From Desemzia incerta (GTDB taxonomy: Bacteria > Bacillota > Bacilli > Lactobacillales > Carnobacteriaceae), in assembly GCF_900115825.1 (NCBI RefSeq), contig NZ_FOXW01000004.1, positions 186,001 through 250,000 of the forward strand: 64,000 nt of DNA. Direction: 5' to 3'. The translations under genes were made by a program, and so were the position numbers. Of this stretch, positions 34,301-42,588 are shown in pieces. The notes beneath the pieces are model-generated. The model made no database searches. It was not told the DNA's origin and worked only from the letters and a program-made list of their open reading frames with translations. Positions within the stretch are counted from its first letter, which is position 1, and each line of letters starts with the position of its first letter.

Positions 34301-34681
34301 ATGAAACAACAACTTGTTGAGATTTGCTTGCGTGTTAGAGATCTTGAAGCTACTTTAGATTTTTATACTGATCTATTCGATTTTGAAGTTGCCAGCCGAA
34401 GAGAATTCCCTGAAAATAAATTTGATTTAGTTTATTTGAATTCTCCCGGTTCTTCTGTGCAAATTGAACTTACTTACAACTATGATGCTGAGCCTTACAA
34501 TGTAGGAGACGGCTTCAGTCATTTAGGTGTGACTGTCGGTGATTTAGAAAAAATGCACGAAATTTGTAAAGCTTCTTCTTACGAAACAGGTGAGTTAAGA
34601 GGACTTTCAGGTGGTACACCGACTTATTTCTTTGTGACCGATCCTGACGGCTATAGAATTGAAGTAAAACGCGCAAAATAA
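34301..34681 (+). CDS. VOC-family protein, glyoxalase I-like
   Basis: A 126-residue member of the vicinal oxygen chelate superfamily, resembling lactoylglutathione lyase. Features: ICLRVRDLEATLDFYTDLFDF, QIELTYNYDAEPYNVGDGFSHLGVTVGDL with a metal-binding His and Glu region, and TYFFVTDPDGYRIEVKR with the C-terminal Glu ligand. Glyoxalase I would join methylglyoxal with glutathione, and the glyoxalase II-like gene at 23550 could do the next step. The start is ATG at 34301 with TTGGAGGATG upstream; a TTG at 34283 overlaps that site. A decayed duplicate lies at 38001-38370. Confidence 0.85.
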   Translation: MKQQLVEICLRVRDLEATLDFYTDLFDFEVASRREFPENKFDLVYLNSPGSSVQIELTYNYDAEPYNVGDGFSHLGVTVGDLEKMHEICKASSYETGELRGLSGGTPTYFFVTDPDGYRIEVKRAK

Positions 34682-34697
34682 TTTTTTGACTCTTTTA

Positions 34698-34738
34698 AAT
34701 GTAAGCATGTTGGTTATTGCCAATGTGCTTACATTTTT
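34698..34738 (+). terminator. Rho-independent terminator
   Basis: AAATGTAAGCA pairs with TGCTTACATTT with a T tail. Duplicated at 38386-38429. Confidence 0.88.
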
Positions 34739-34900
34739 TAATTTTCTTTTCATACTAACTCCAACAAGTTTGCTGAATGCTTTTTATGTATAGCTTTACG
34801 ATTTTTACAGTATACTGATTAAACAGAGATAGTAAGCCTACATAAAAATATAACATAAGAACCAACGTGCCAGTTTTAGCGGTTCATAAAGGAGATCGAC

Positions 34901-35887
34901 ATGGTTAACACTCATCCAATGTGGAATAAATTCCCTAGTATCCAATCCCTTTTAATAGAATGTCTTGAATTGATTATAGAAAAAACAGCCATTGAAAATA
35001 CAGAAATTGAAAAAACAGTTACTGATCTAATAGTGAGTCAGGGAAAATTACTTAGACCTGCTTATTTTTTGCTTTTTTCACGATTAGGAACCGCTGCTCA
35101 AGATGCACACAAAAAAATTATCGCTGCCGCTGCGTCTACTGAGGTACTTCATTTAGCTACTCTCATTCACGACGACATCATAGACGAGGCAAAAATGCGC
35201 CGCGGTGTTGAAACGGTCCAATCTAAACATGGTAAAGATGTTGCCGTTTATGCAGGCGATTTATTGATCTCAGTGTATTTTGATTTATTAGCAGATGCGA
35301 CGGATTCCGTCGAAATCATCAAGTTAAATACACTCTCGATGAAACAAGTATTATTAGGTGAAATCAATCAAATGAAAAATGCTTATAATACAGAGATTAC
35401 TTTTGAAGACTATTTGAAAAGTATCAAAGGAAAGACAGCACAACTGTTTGAATTAAGTTGTTACGAAGGTGCCTATTTTGGAGGATGCAGCCCTGAGGTC
35501 ATCGAACAAAGTCGGTCGATTGGTCAAAATATTGGGATTGCTTTTCAAATGTTAGATGATATTTTAGATTACACTCAAACACCTGAAAGCCTATCAAAGC
35601 CTGTTTTAAACGATATCAAACAAGGGATTTATACCCTTCCGCTCATTTTAGGCGTAGAGAAAGATGAAGCCTTTCTTCCTCTATTGAAAAAAGGTGAACA
35701 TTTATCAGACAGTGACCTAACTGCTTTACTTTCCTTATTACAAAAGAATGATTGCATCGAACATGCATACGACATCGCAAAGAAATACATTGATGAAGCT
35801 TTAGCATCCATTGATGCACTTCCAAGTCATCCTGAAAAAGACGTATTGTATTCATTGACCAAATCACTACTCAAAAGAGAGTTTTAA
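34901..35887 (+). CDS. polyprenyl diphosphate synthase (heptaprenyl type, component II/DmkB-like)
   Basis: Makes the long isoprenoid tail of (demethyl)menaquinone from IPP and an allylic primer. The 328-residue trans-prenyltransferase has GKLLRPAYFLLF, the first Asp-rich motif HDDIIDEAKMRRG (DDxxD), KHGKDVAVYAGDLL, the KGKTAQLFELSC block and the second Asp-rich motif QMLDDILDYT. The residues just before the first motif (LHLATLIHDD) are small, consistent with long products. It lies 12 nt before menA, so the pair makes a prenylated naphthoquinone. Start ATG after AAAGGAGATCGAC. Confidence 0.9.
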   Translation: MVNTHPMWNKFPSIQSLLIECLELIIEKTAIENTEIEKTVTDLIVSQGKLLRPAYFLLFSRLGTAAQDAHKKIIAAAASTEVLHLATLIHDDIIDEAKMRRGVETVQSKHGKDVAVYAGDLLISVYFDLLADATDSVEIIKLNTLSMKQVLLGEINQMKNAYNTEITFEDYLKSIKGKTAQLFELSCYEGAYFGGCSPEVIEQSRSIGQNIGIAFQMLDDILDYTQTPESLSKPVLNDIKQGIYTLPLILGVEKDEAFLPLLKKGEHLSDSDLTALLSLLQKNDCIEHAYDIAKKYIDEALASIDALPSHPEKDVLYSLTKSLLKREF

Positions 35888-35899
35888 AAGGAGATCACT

Positions 35900-36808
35900 A
35901 TGACACTTAAACAATATATCTTGCTTGCTCAAATGGAATCCACCACTACTAGTTTTTTCCCAGCTTTTATTGGTATCTTGTATGCTTGGTATAATTATGA
36001 TACTTTTCATTTGGGATTTTCGTTATTAGGGTTACTCACAGCTATCCTTTTTCACTTAGCTGTCAATATCCGCGACAACTACTTGGATTATTACATCGCA
36101 GACAATAAAAATGCGGACTATGCTCAAGAAATGGTGGTAGGTAAAGAAAATATTCCGCTCAAAAATGTTCGTTTAGCCTATTGGATTTCTGGTATTGTTG
36201 CTTTGGTCATCGGTCTGTACTTAGTTCTTCAAACGTCTCTTTTCTTATTCTATATCGGCTTTGGAGGCATGTTGATTGGAGCACTTTATACTATGGGTCC
36301 TGTTCCAATCAATAGTACGCCCTATGGTGAATTCTTCGTCGGGTTGGCAATGGGCTTTGGCATCTTTACAGCCATGGTCTATCTCAACGCATACGATGTC
36401 ATTCAATTGGATTGGATAACTATGTTCCAACTGATCATCGCGTCCATACCAACATCCATTACGGTTATGTCCGTTTCACTAGCCAATAACATTTGCGACT
36501 TGGAAGAAGATATTGAAGATAACCGGTTTACTCTTCCTTATCATATCGGCGTAGACAAAGCACTAGTTGTCTTCAAGTACTTTTATTATGCTGCTTATAT
36601 CGCGATTATTTTATCACTTCTTTTCGGGACTTTCCCAAGACTTGTCGCATTATCTTTATTGACTTTCCCTTATGTCTTAAAAAATATTCGCATCTTCATG
36701 AAAGAACAAGACAAAAAAACAACCTTTATAACGACAATCATCAACTCAGCTGTCATCCCGATTCCTATCATTATTACTTTGTTCATTGGGACTTGGTTGG
36801 ACATTTGA
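35900..36808 (+). CDS. menA: 1,4-dihydroxy-2-naphthoate polyprenyltransferase
   Basis: Joins 1,4-dihydroxy-2-naphthoate to the polyprenyl chain to give demethylmenaquinone at the membrane. The 302-residue UbiA-family protein has eight to nine membrane segments, the first catalytic motif NIRDNYLDYYIAD (NxxxDxxxD type) and the second NNICDLEEDIEDNRFTLP. No men genes for making the naphthoate ring and no ubiE/menG methylase are in the window, so the substrate is made elsewhere or imported. The same gene pair serves demethylmenaquinone supply in extracellular electron transfer loci (dmkA/dmkB). Start ATG after AAAAGGAG. Confidence 0.92.
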   Translation: MTLKQYILLAQMESTTTSFFPAFIGILYAWYNYDTFHLGFSLLGLLTAILFHLAVNIRDNYLDYYIADNKNADYAQEMVVGKENIPLKNVRLAYWISGIVALVIGLYLVLQTSLFLFYIGFGGMLIGALYTMGPVPINSTPYGEFFVGLAMGFGIFTAMVYLNAYDVIQLDWITMFQLIIASIPTSITVMSVSLANNICDLEEDIEDNRFTLPYHIGVDKALVVFKYFYYAAYIAIILSLLFGTFPRLVALSLLTFPYVLKNIRIFMKEQDKKTTFITTIINSAVIPIPIIITLFIGTWLDI

Positions 36809-36850
36809 TTTTCATTTGATAACAGCTTCTGAGTAATGAAATAAATAAAT

Positions 36851-36906
36851 AAAAAATAGTGATGAAGTGAAAGGTTTTCTCTTTCAGTCTTCATCACTAT
36901 TTTTTA
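36851..36906. terminator. bidirectional Rho-independent terminator
   Basis: AAAAAATAGTGATGAAG pairs with CTTCATCACTATTTTTT with an inner hairpin (GAAAG/CTTTC). Serves menA and the map gene. Confidence 0.9.
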
Positions 36907-36969
36907 TTTTACTTATGATACGGTTCTCCGTAATATGTCTAAATGAGTTTTTTAATAGCCTCAAAATAG

Positions 36970-37710
36970 TTACAAAGTAGTAATAATAGGTCCTTCCTGC
37001 GTAAGAATAATTGTGTGCTCGTATTGAGCCACCAAACTTTTATGAGTTAGCAAGGTCCAGTCATCTTCGGATTGAAATACCTCTTCTTCAAGAGTAGAAA
37101 TAAAAGGTTCAAAAGCAATCACCATACCCTCTTTTAAAAGTTCATCATCCCAACGAGAAAAATAATTAAAAATATGGTCCGGTGCTTCATGAATCGAACG
37201 TCCAATGCCATGTCCAGTAAGATCTTTAATCACGGTCAATCCATGTCGTTTTGCCACATTGTGCACTGCTTTTCCGAGGGCACTTTTTTTGGAACCTGGT
37301 TTCGCTTTTTTAAGGCCTGCGTAGAATGCTTCTTTAGCAACCTCACATACTTTTTCTTTATCTGTCTCACCCTGACCAACCACAAAAGAAATCCCGGTGT
37401 CTGCGAAATACCCATTTTTAGAAGCTGATACATCAATATTTACAATATCACCTTCTTGGATAATTCGTTCTCCTGGAATTCCGTGCGCTACTTCCTCATT
37501 TACACTTATGCACACATACCCTGGAAAATTATATATTTCTTTGGGTGCGGATAAAGCTCCAGCTTCTTCAAAACTCTTTTTTGCCATTTCATCAAGCTCT
37601 TTTGTAGTCACTCCGGGCTTAGCATATTCGACCAGCATATCTCGGATCGATCCACAAATACTGCCAATTTCTTTTAGTCCATTATAATCTTCTTCGCTCT
37701 TTGCAATCAT
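36970..37710 (-). CDS. map: methionine aminopeptidase, type I
   Basis: Removes the initiator methionine from new proteins, using two metal ions. The 246-residue protein has NFPGYVCISVNEEVAHGIP with a substrate His, GDIVNIDVSASKNGYFADTG with both Asp ligands, TGHGIGRSIHEAPDHIFNY with the His ligand, and MVIAFEPFIST plus QYEHTIIL with the Glu ligands. It lacks the zinc-finger extension. In lactic bacteria the main map gene is usually in a ribosomal protein or adk context; this stand-alone copy may be a paralog. It lies inside the region bounded by the VOC duplication. Confidence 0.93.
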   Translation of the reverse strand: MIAKSEEDYNGLKEIGSICGSIRDMLVEYAKPGVTTKELDEMAKKSFEEAGALSAPKEIYNFPGYVCISVNEEVAHGIPGERIIQEGDIVNIDVSASKNGYFADTGISFVVGQGETDKEKVCEVAKEAFYAGLKKAKPGSKKSALGKAVHNVAKRHGLTVIKDLTGHGIGRSIHEAPDHIFNYFSRWDDELLKEGMVIAFEPFISTLEEEVFQSEDDWTLLTHKSLVAQYEHTIILTQEGPIITTL

Positions 37711-38000
37711 TATATACCTTCTTTTTTAATGTGACTTTATACATATCATTTTATTTAACTGAGGTACTGTCAATTTCTCTATACCTTCTGTAAATGTTAG
37801 CTTCGTAGCTACGGCCTTCTTTACATAGCCAATAAACTTTCTCATGGCTTCCTTTGTTACATACTCATATTAACAGATTAAGCTCTGTGTTTTTTACTAA
37901 TTGATATATTAGAAAGCAATATAGAAGATAACATGAATGTACCTATATGACCTATTCATGCTAGAATAACAATAAGAAACTATTGGAAGCTGATATTATT

Positions 38001-38370
38001 ATGAACCAAGAACTCGTTGAGATTTGCCTACGTGTCAGAGATATTGAGGCTACTTTATACTAATCTATTCGATTTTGAAGTTGCCAGCTGCAGAGAATTT
38101 CCTGAGAATAAGTTTGATTTAATTTATCTGAATTCTCCTGGTTCTTCCGTGTAAATTGAACTCACTTACAACTACGATGCTGAGCCATATAATGTAAGAG
38201 ATGGTTTCAGTCATTTAGGTGTGACTGTCAGTGACTTAGAAAAAATGCATGAAGTTTATAAAGCTTCTGCTTACGAAACGGATGAGTTAAGAAGACTTTC
38301 AGGCGGAACCACCTATTTCTTTGTTACGGATCCTGATGGCTATCGAATTGAAGTAAAGCGCGCAAAATAA
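38001..38370 (+). pseudogene. decayed duplicate of the VOC/glyoxalase I-like gene
   Basis: Begins like the gene at 34301 (MNQELVEICLRVRDIEATL) but an 8-bp deletion shortly after shifts the frame and gives a stop. Further on, a CAA codon has become TAA (SSV-stop-IELT) and three bases are missing near the GGT-T-YFFVTDPDGYR end. The 3' end, terminator (38386-38429) and upstream region remain alike, so the whole transcription unit was duplicated and then lost function. Confidence 0.9.
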
Positions 38371-38385
38371 TTCTTGGAATATTTT

Positions 38386-38429
38386 AAATGTAAGCATTTT
38401 GGTTGTTACCAATATGCTTACATTTTTTT
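38386..38429 (+). terminator. terminator copy of the decayed duplicate
   Basis: AAATGTAAGCA and TGCTTACATTTTTTT remain paired; near-identical to 34698-34738. Confidence 0.85.
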
Positions 38430-38489
38430 AATTTCTTCTTATCACCGCTCAAAATCCCTTGTTAATTCATTACTTTCTAAGAATCTCAT

Positions 38490-38969
38490 TTACTTATGAT
38501 ACGGCTCATTCTTCATAATTCTAAACCCACGATAGATTTGTTCAATCAGCACCAATCTCATCAACTGATGCGGTAACGTCATTTTTCCAAATGAAATTTG
38601 GGTATTGCTTCGATCCATAACGGCTTTACTTAGACCTAACGACCCGCCTATAACAAAGACGATATTGCTTTTACCTTGGATGCCCAACTGTTCGATTTCC
38701 TTAGAGAAAGCTTCAGAAGTCCGTTGCTTCCCTTCAATCGCTAAAGCAAATACATACGCTTGATCGGGTATTTTTGAAAGGATTCGTTCTCCTTCTTTTT
38801 CTTTCACTTGGATCATTTCCGCTTCACTCAGTTTTTCGGGTGCTTTCTCGTCAGGAACTTCTACTAATTCTAACTTGCAATATGCACCTAACCTTTTAGA
38901 GTATTCTTCAATACCCATTTTTAAATATTTTTCTTTTAATTTTCCAACACTGATTATTTTGATATTCAC
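38490..38969 (-). CDS. rlmH: 23S rRNA (pseudouridine-1915-N3)-methyltransferase
   Basis: Methylates pseudouridine 1915 in helix 69 of 23S rRNA; a SPOUT-class enzyme. The 159-residue length is exact for RlmH. Visible: [15 protein letters not shown] at the start, SIPDQ-like [19 protein letters not shown], the SAM knot [14 protein letters not shown] and the end [34 protein letters not shown] in parts. The start is GTG at 38969 behind GGGGGATAACT; an upstream start at 39002 would overlap the DnaA-box cluster. Located next to htrA, as in other Lactobacillales. Confidence 0.96.
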   Translation of the reverse strand: MNIKIISVGKLKEKYLKMGIEEYSKRLGAYCKLELVEVPDEKAPEKLSEAEMIQVKEKEGERILSKIPDQAYVFALAIEGKQRTSEAFSKEIEQLGIQGKSNIVFVIGGSLGLSKAVMDRSNTQISFGKMTLPHQLMRLVLIEQIYRGFRIMKNEPYHK

Positions 38970-38971
38970 AG

Positions 38972-39281
38972 TTATCCCCCTTTGACCACATGTTATCCAC
39001 AATAGTTATCCACATATCCACAATTTCAAAACTGTATCTAGTGTCCGAAAATATGTTCATCACTAAATGTAGTTTTGTGGATAACTATTTTTGCTGTTCT
39101 ATCCACAGATGATTTTTATGCATTTTTTAGTTTTTTTCATTTCAAAACCTTGACTAATCAGCGTAAACGACAGATATAAATAATATTTATAATAGTTGTG
39201 CACAGCCGTTAAAAACTTTGTGGATAACTTTTCCACCTTGAAAATAGTAGCTTTCTCTTTATTTTACAAAAGTTATCCACA
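38972..39281. other. DnaA-box cluster with AT-rich core
   Basis: Five perfect DnaA boxes (TTATCCACA or its complement) at 38993-39001, 39006-39014, 39076-39084, 39219-39227 and 39273-39281. Near matches lie at 38972-38980, 39014-39022, 39099-39107 and 39196-39204. Both orientations occur. Between them are very AT-rich stretches (about 39108-39150 and 39174-39196). The cluster fills the rlmH-htrA intergenic space. It may titrate DnaA, control rlmH/htrA, or be an auxiliary origin element. Confidence 0.85.
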
Positions 39282-39335
39282 AAAAGCGAGCTTTACTTTG
39301 CCTCGGTTCTGAAAATTATTCTTTATTTTCCGCAT

Positions 39336-39376
39336 AAAAAAACGCTGGTGAGTAATAAACTCATCAGCGTTTTTTG
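39336..39376 (-). terminator. bidirectional Rho-independent terminator
   Basis: AAAAACGCTGGTGAGT pairs with ACTCATCAGCGTTTTT around a 5-nt loop. It ends htrA. Confidence 0.9.
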
Positions 39377-39400
39377 TCAGGTTACTTAAAATGACTTTTT

Positions 39401-40576
39401 TTACATCATGTCATCCGAAGAAGTCATTGTCACGTTGACAGTTACCAATTCTCCGCCACGATAAACTTCGATTTCAACTTCTTGTCCTACATCTGTTGAG
39501 TAGATCGCTTGACGCAATTCTATCGTGTCTGTGATCTCTTCTCCATTAAAGCCTACGATTACATCATATTGTTCCAGACCACCTTGTTCAGCAGCAGAAC
39601 CTGCTTCAACTTGTGCCACTACAACACCAGAGTTCACTTCATCCGGCAGTTCGAGAACTGCGGATTGTTGTTGTTCAGAAATTTGGCTCAAATCCAATAA
39701 GCTGATTCCCAGTACCGGACGAACAACTTCGCCATTTGCTTCCAGTTCTGCGATGATTTCAACTACATCATTACTTGGAATCGCAAAACCCATTCCTTCT
39801 ACAGTATCTGATGAGATTTTCATCGAATTGATTCCGATGACTTGTCCCGCAATATTTACTAGTGCTCCACCAGAGTTTCCAGGGTTGATTGCTGCGTCAG
39901 TTTGGATAGCTGTCATTTCCCAATCTGCAGCTCCATCTCCATCAATATCAGCAGGAACGCTTCTGTTTTTAGCTGAGATGATTCCCGAAGTTACAGAAGA
40001 AGCATAGTTCGTTCCTAATGGAGAGCCGATAGCAATGGCTGGTTCTCCAACGTTCAATAGATCTGAATCTCCAAATTCCGCGACAGTCGTCACATTTTCA
40101 GAAGATATTTTTAAAACGGCCAAATCTGTCCATGAATCTGACCCAACTAATTCAGCCTCTACCTTAGTACCATCTTTCATCAAGACTTCTATAGCATCTG
40201 ATCCCTCAATAACGTGATTATTGGTAACGACATAAGAGCTGTCTCCCTCTGTTTTATAAATAACCCCGCTACCTTCTCCGGCAGTTTGCAATTGATCATC
40301 TTCTTGAGCGGATTCTGTAGTTCCAAATAAGCCGTTGAATCCTTCGGTATTTTGCTGCTGCATGTTAATGACTGAAACGACTGCGCCTTCTACTTTCTCT
40401 ACAGCTTCTGTGATATCTGACGTAACTTCTACTCGAACTTGAGTTGTGTCTGCTTCATTTTGGGTCGGAGAAGTTGATTCTGTTCCTTCATTAGAAGCAG
40501 TTTGGCAACCAGCAAGCGTTAATGTTGCTACACCTACTAGTAAACTTCTAGTTAATTTTGTTGACTGTTTTTTCAT
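39401..40576 (-). CDS. htrA: HtrA/DegP-type serine protease, apparent lipoprotein
   Basis: Extracytoplasmic quality-control protease. The 391-residue protein has a trypsin-like domain with the triad in VVTNNHVIEG (His), DSWTDLAVLKI (Asp) and AINPGNSGGAL (Ser), followed by one PDZ domain (about 285-380, GVVVAQVEAGSAAEQGGLEQ; DVIVGFNGEEI). Gram-positive HtrA is usually held by an uncleaved membrane helix; here the N-terminus KKQSTKLTR then SLLVGVATLTLAGC fits a lipobox at 21-24, so it may be a lipoprotein. Between the DnaA-box cluster and the polysaccharide operon. An 11-bp inverted repeat lies in its promoter region (40700-40747). Confidence 0.93.
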   Translation of the reverse strand: MKKQSTKLTRSLLVGVATLTLAGCQTASNEGTESTSPTQNEADTTQVRVEVTSDITEAVEKVEGAVVSVINMQQQNTEGFNGLFGTTESAQEDDQLQTAGEGSGVIYKTEGDSSYVVTNNHVIEGSDAIEVLMKDGTKVEAELVGSDSWTDLAVLKISSENVTTVAEFGDSDLLNVGEPAIAIGSPLGTNYASSVTSGIISAKNRSVPADIDGDGAADWEMTAIQTDAAINPGNSGGALVNIAGQVIGINSMKISSDTVEGMGFAIPSNDVVEIIAELEANGEVVRPVLGISLLDLSQISEQQQSAVLELPDEVNSGVVVAQVEAGSAAEQGGLEQYDVIVGFNGEEITDTIELRQAIYSTDVGQEVEIEVYRGGELVTVNVTMTSSDDMM

Positions 40577-40699
40577 TTTCCGATCTCACCTCTTAATATT
40601 ATTTTCCGCATGGACTGATTGATCTCTATACTTCTTGCAATGACCCTGTGATAAATAAAGATACAGTCATTAATCAATATCCCACTCTGCTATGAATTC

Positions 40700-40747
40700 A
40701 TTTTATCTAAGATTCTTGAATTTTATATGAAACAATTTAGATAAAAT
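40700..40747 (-). promoter_or_regulatory. inverted repeat in the htrA promoter region
   Basis: ATTTTATCTAA (40700-40710) and TTAGATAAAAT (40737-40747) form a perfect 11-bp inverted repeat separated by 26 bp; TATAAAAT, a likely -10, lies between the arms at about 40718-40725. Possible operator for a stress-response regulator. Confidence 0.5.
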
Positions 40748-40820
40748 ATCCACTTTTCTTTTTTATTTTATCACAAACGGCTGTTTTTATGACATATAAG
40801 CTCCTTCAGCAAGCTACAAT

Positions 40821-40853
40821 AAAAAAACACAACAGCATTTGTTGTGTTTTTTT
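40821..40853 (-). terminator. Rho-independent terminator
   Basis: AAAAACACAACA pairs with TGTTGTGTTTTT around a short loop; ends the polysaccharide operon. Confidence 0.88.
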
Positions 40854-40872
40854 GGGAATCCTTTTTATTCCA

Positions 40873-41838
40873 TCACTTCGTTTTGCTGATATCTGAATTT
40901 TCCCACATATAGTACCCTGCTGAAAGATTGACCCGTGCAGTCGTAATGATTCGTTTAAGAGCCATATCATTAATCTCTGAAAGTTTGAATCGATATAAGT
41001 TGCGTTTTATCTCTTTTAACTGATGTTTGTCCTTAGGTCGGCGTTCATACAAGACCATCAATAAATATAAATTTAAACGCAGATACATTTCTTTTATCAA
41101 CCACAGTAAATCTAATTGGATCGATTGAGATTCAAGACGTTCCAACGCTCTAAGGAGCGCTGCGGATCCAGAGTAATAATTTTCAACCTTAGTGCTTTCC
41201 CATTGGTGATTTTCTGACATATAATGATAACGAGGTTCTGATACGTATATGATAGAACGACTTTTTAAAAACAGCTGACAACAGACATCAAAATCCTCAT
41301 ACAAATGTATATTTTGATCAAACATGATCACCGGTTCTTCTGTAAATAGTTTGATCGAAAACAGTTTGTTGCACAAAAAACTTTCTGTTCGATTTTGCAG
41401 CAGCAGCAAGCGGATAGCTTCTTCTGCAGATAAAAACCGCTTATCCTCTGGACCTGGAGGAAAGATCAATTCATCCCTTGTTTCTTCTACATACTTACAA
41501 GCTGCAATATCAGCTTCATGAATGGTTATTGTGGTCATCAATTGCTCAAACATGATTTCCTCAACCCAATCAGCTGGATGAACGAAACCGATCCAATCAC
41601 CTTTAGCTGCTAAAATACCCACGTTACGAACTGCAGATAGTCCAATCTGGTTGGTATTGATCAGACGGAAACGATTATCCAGCTTTTGATATTTTTCACA
41701 AATTAATTTGCTTGAGTCGGTTGAACCATCATCTATTAATATAATTTCCAGACGGTGATACGTTTGATAGCGTAAGCTGTTTAAACACCTCACCAGATAC
41801 TTTTCAGAATTATAAATAGTCACAATAATTGAAATCAC
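40873..41838 (-). CDS. family 2 glycosyltransferase
   Basis: A 321-residue GT-A glycosyltransferase for surface polysaccharide. The N-terminal part is typical (ISIIVTIYNSEKYLVRCLNSL, LEIILIDDGSTDSS, GLSAVRNVGILAAKGDWIGF). Where most members have a DxD-type motif, this reads VHPADW, so the first acidic residue is replaced. A helical C-terminal half follows. The start is set at a GTG (41838) because AAAGGAGG lies 10 nt upstream; an in-frame TTG at 41874 has no good site. Last gene of the Wzz-CpsD-GT operon. Confidence 0.85.
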   Translation of the reverse strand: MISIIVTIYNSEKYLVRCLNSLRYQTYHRLEIILIDDGSTDSSKLICEKYQKLDNRFRLINTNQIGLSAVRNVGILAAKGDWIGFVHPADWVEEIMFEQLMTTITIHEADIAACKYVEETRDELIFPPGPEDKRFLSAEEAIRLLLLQNRTESFLCNKLFSIKLFTEEPVIMFDQNIHLYEDFDVCCQLFLKSRSIIYVSEPRYHYMSENHQWESTKVENYYSGSAALLRALERLESQSIQLDLLWLIKEMYLRLNLYLLMVLYERRPKDKHQLKEIKRNLYRFKLSEINDMALKRIITTARVNLSAGYYMWENSDISKTK

Positions 41839-41883
41839 TGGTCTCTTACCTCCTTTCCAGTTCACCCGATTCAAGCCATTCCT

Positions 41884-42588
41884 CTATTCTTCTATTCCGT
41901 AATATTGATAAGCTGGATTTTCTTCCCTTTTTTTATCATTATAAACAACACCGATAACATTTGCATGAACGTGCTCCAACAATTCTTTTGCTTTATACAA
42001 ATTATTCTTTTCAGCTACACCATTGCGAATGACAAAGACTGTTCCATCTGTTTTATTTGCCATAACTTGAGCATCCGTCACCGCTAAAATAGGCGGTAAA
42101 TCAAAAATAATCATGTCAAAATGCTTCTTCAAATTTTCAATCAGCTGGTCCATTCGTTTAGAAGCTAAAAGTTCCGAGGGATTAGGAGGGATCAAACCAC
42201 AAGTCAATACAAACAGATTCTTTTTGGTCGTGCGATGAACCACATCTTGGATAGTCGTTTTATTTTCTGTCAATAAGTTGGTCAATCCTCTATGGTTTAC
42301 AAAATTGAACAGTCGATGGATACTAGGATTTCGCATATCTGCATCGATCAGCAATACCCTCTTACCCTGGGACGCAAATACCACGGCCACGTTAGATGCT
42401 ACTGTAGTCTTACCTTCTCCTGGTGCAGCAGAAGTGAACATCAGCGTACTGAGTTGCTTATCTACCATTGAAAACTGGATATTTGTCCTCAGGGTTCTGA
42501 ATTCCTCCGAAATAATTGAACTTGGTTTTATCAATGTGATCAAACTATTGAGTTTCTCACTATGGGAAGTTTTTTTATGATTAAACAT
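41884..42588 (-). CDS. CpsD/CapB-family tyrosine-protein kinase
   Basis: The cytoplasmic BY-kinase that works with a Wzz-like membrane partner to control polymer length. The 234-residue protein has Walker A SAAPGEGKTTVASN (about 53-66), Walker A' VLLIDADMRNPSIH and Walker B MIIFDLPP. The C-terminal tyrosine cluster is short (three Tyr in NPAYQYYGIEE), fewer than in well-studied CpsD. The start is ATG at 42588 with AAAGGAGCC upstream; it overlaps the end of the wzz-like gene by 8 nt, so translation is coupled. No phosphotyrosine phosphatase gene is adjacent. Confidence 0.9.
   Translation of the reverse strand: MFNHKKTSHSEKLNSLITLIKPSSIISEEFRTLRTNIQFSMVDKQLSTLMFTSAAPGEGKTTVASNVAVVFASQGKRVLLIDADMRNPSIHRLFNFVNHRGLTNLLTENKTTIQDVVHRTTKKNLFVLTCGLIPPNPSELLASKRMDQLIENLKKHFDMIIFDLPPILAVTDAQVMANKTDGTVFVIRNGVAEKNNLYKAKELLEHVHANVIGVVYNDKKREENPAYQYYGIEE

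Larger units (their letters stand above)
34240..34745 (+). repeat. left copy of a ~500-bp duplication
   Basis: The stretch with the VOC gene, its upstream region (GACCTATTCATGCTAGAAT) and its terminator recurs at about 37940-38440, offset by 3700 bp, in the same direction but decayed. The intact copy is this one. Confidence 0.85.

Noticed and set aside
38972-39281. Calling this region the chromosomal origin
   Set aside because: No dnaA or dnaN is adjacent and gene order places them to the right of the window; only a DnaA-box cluster can be supported.
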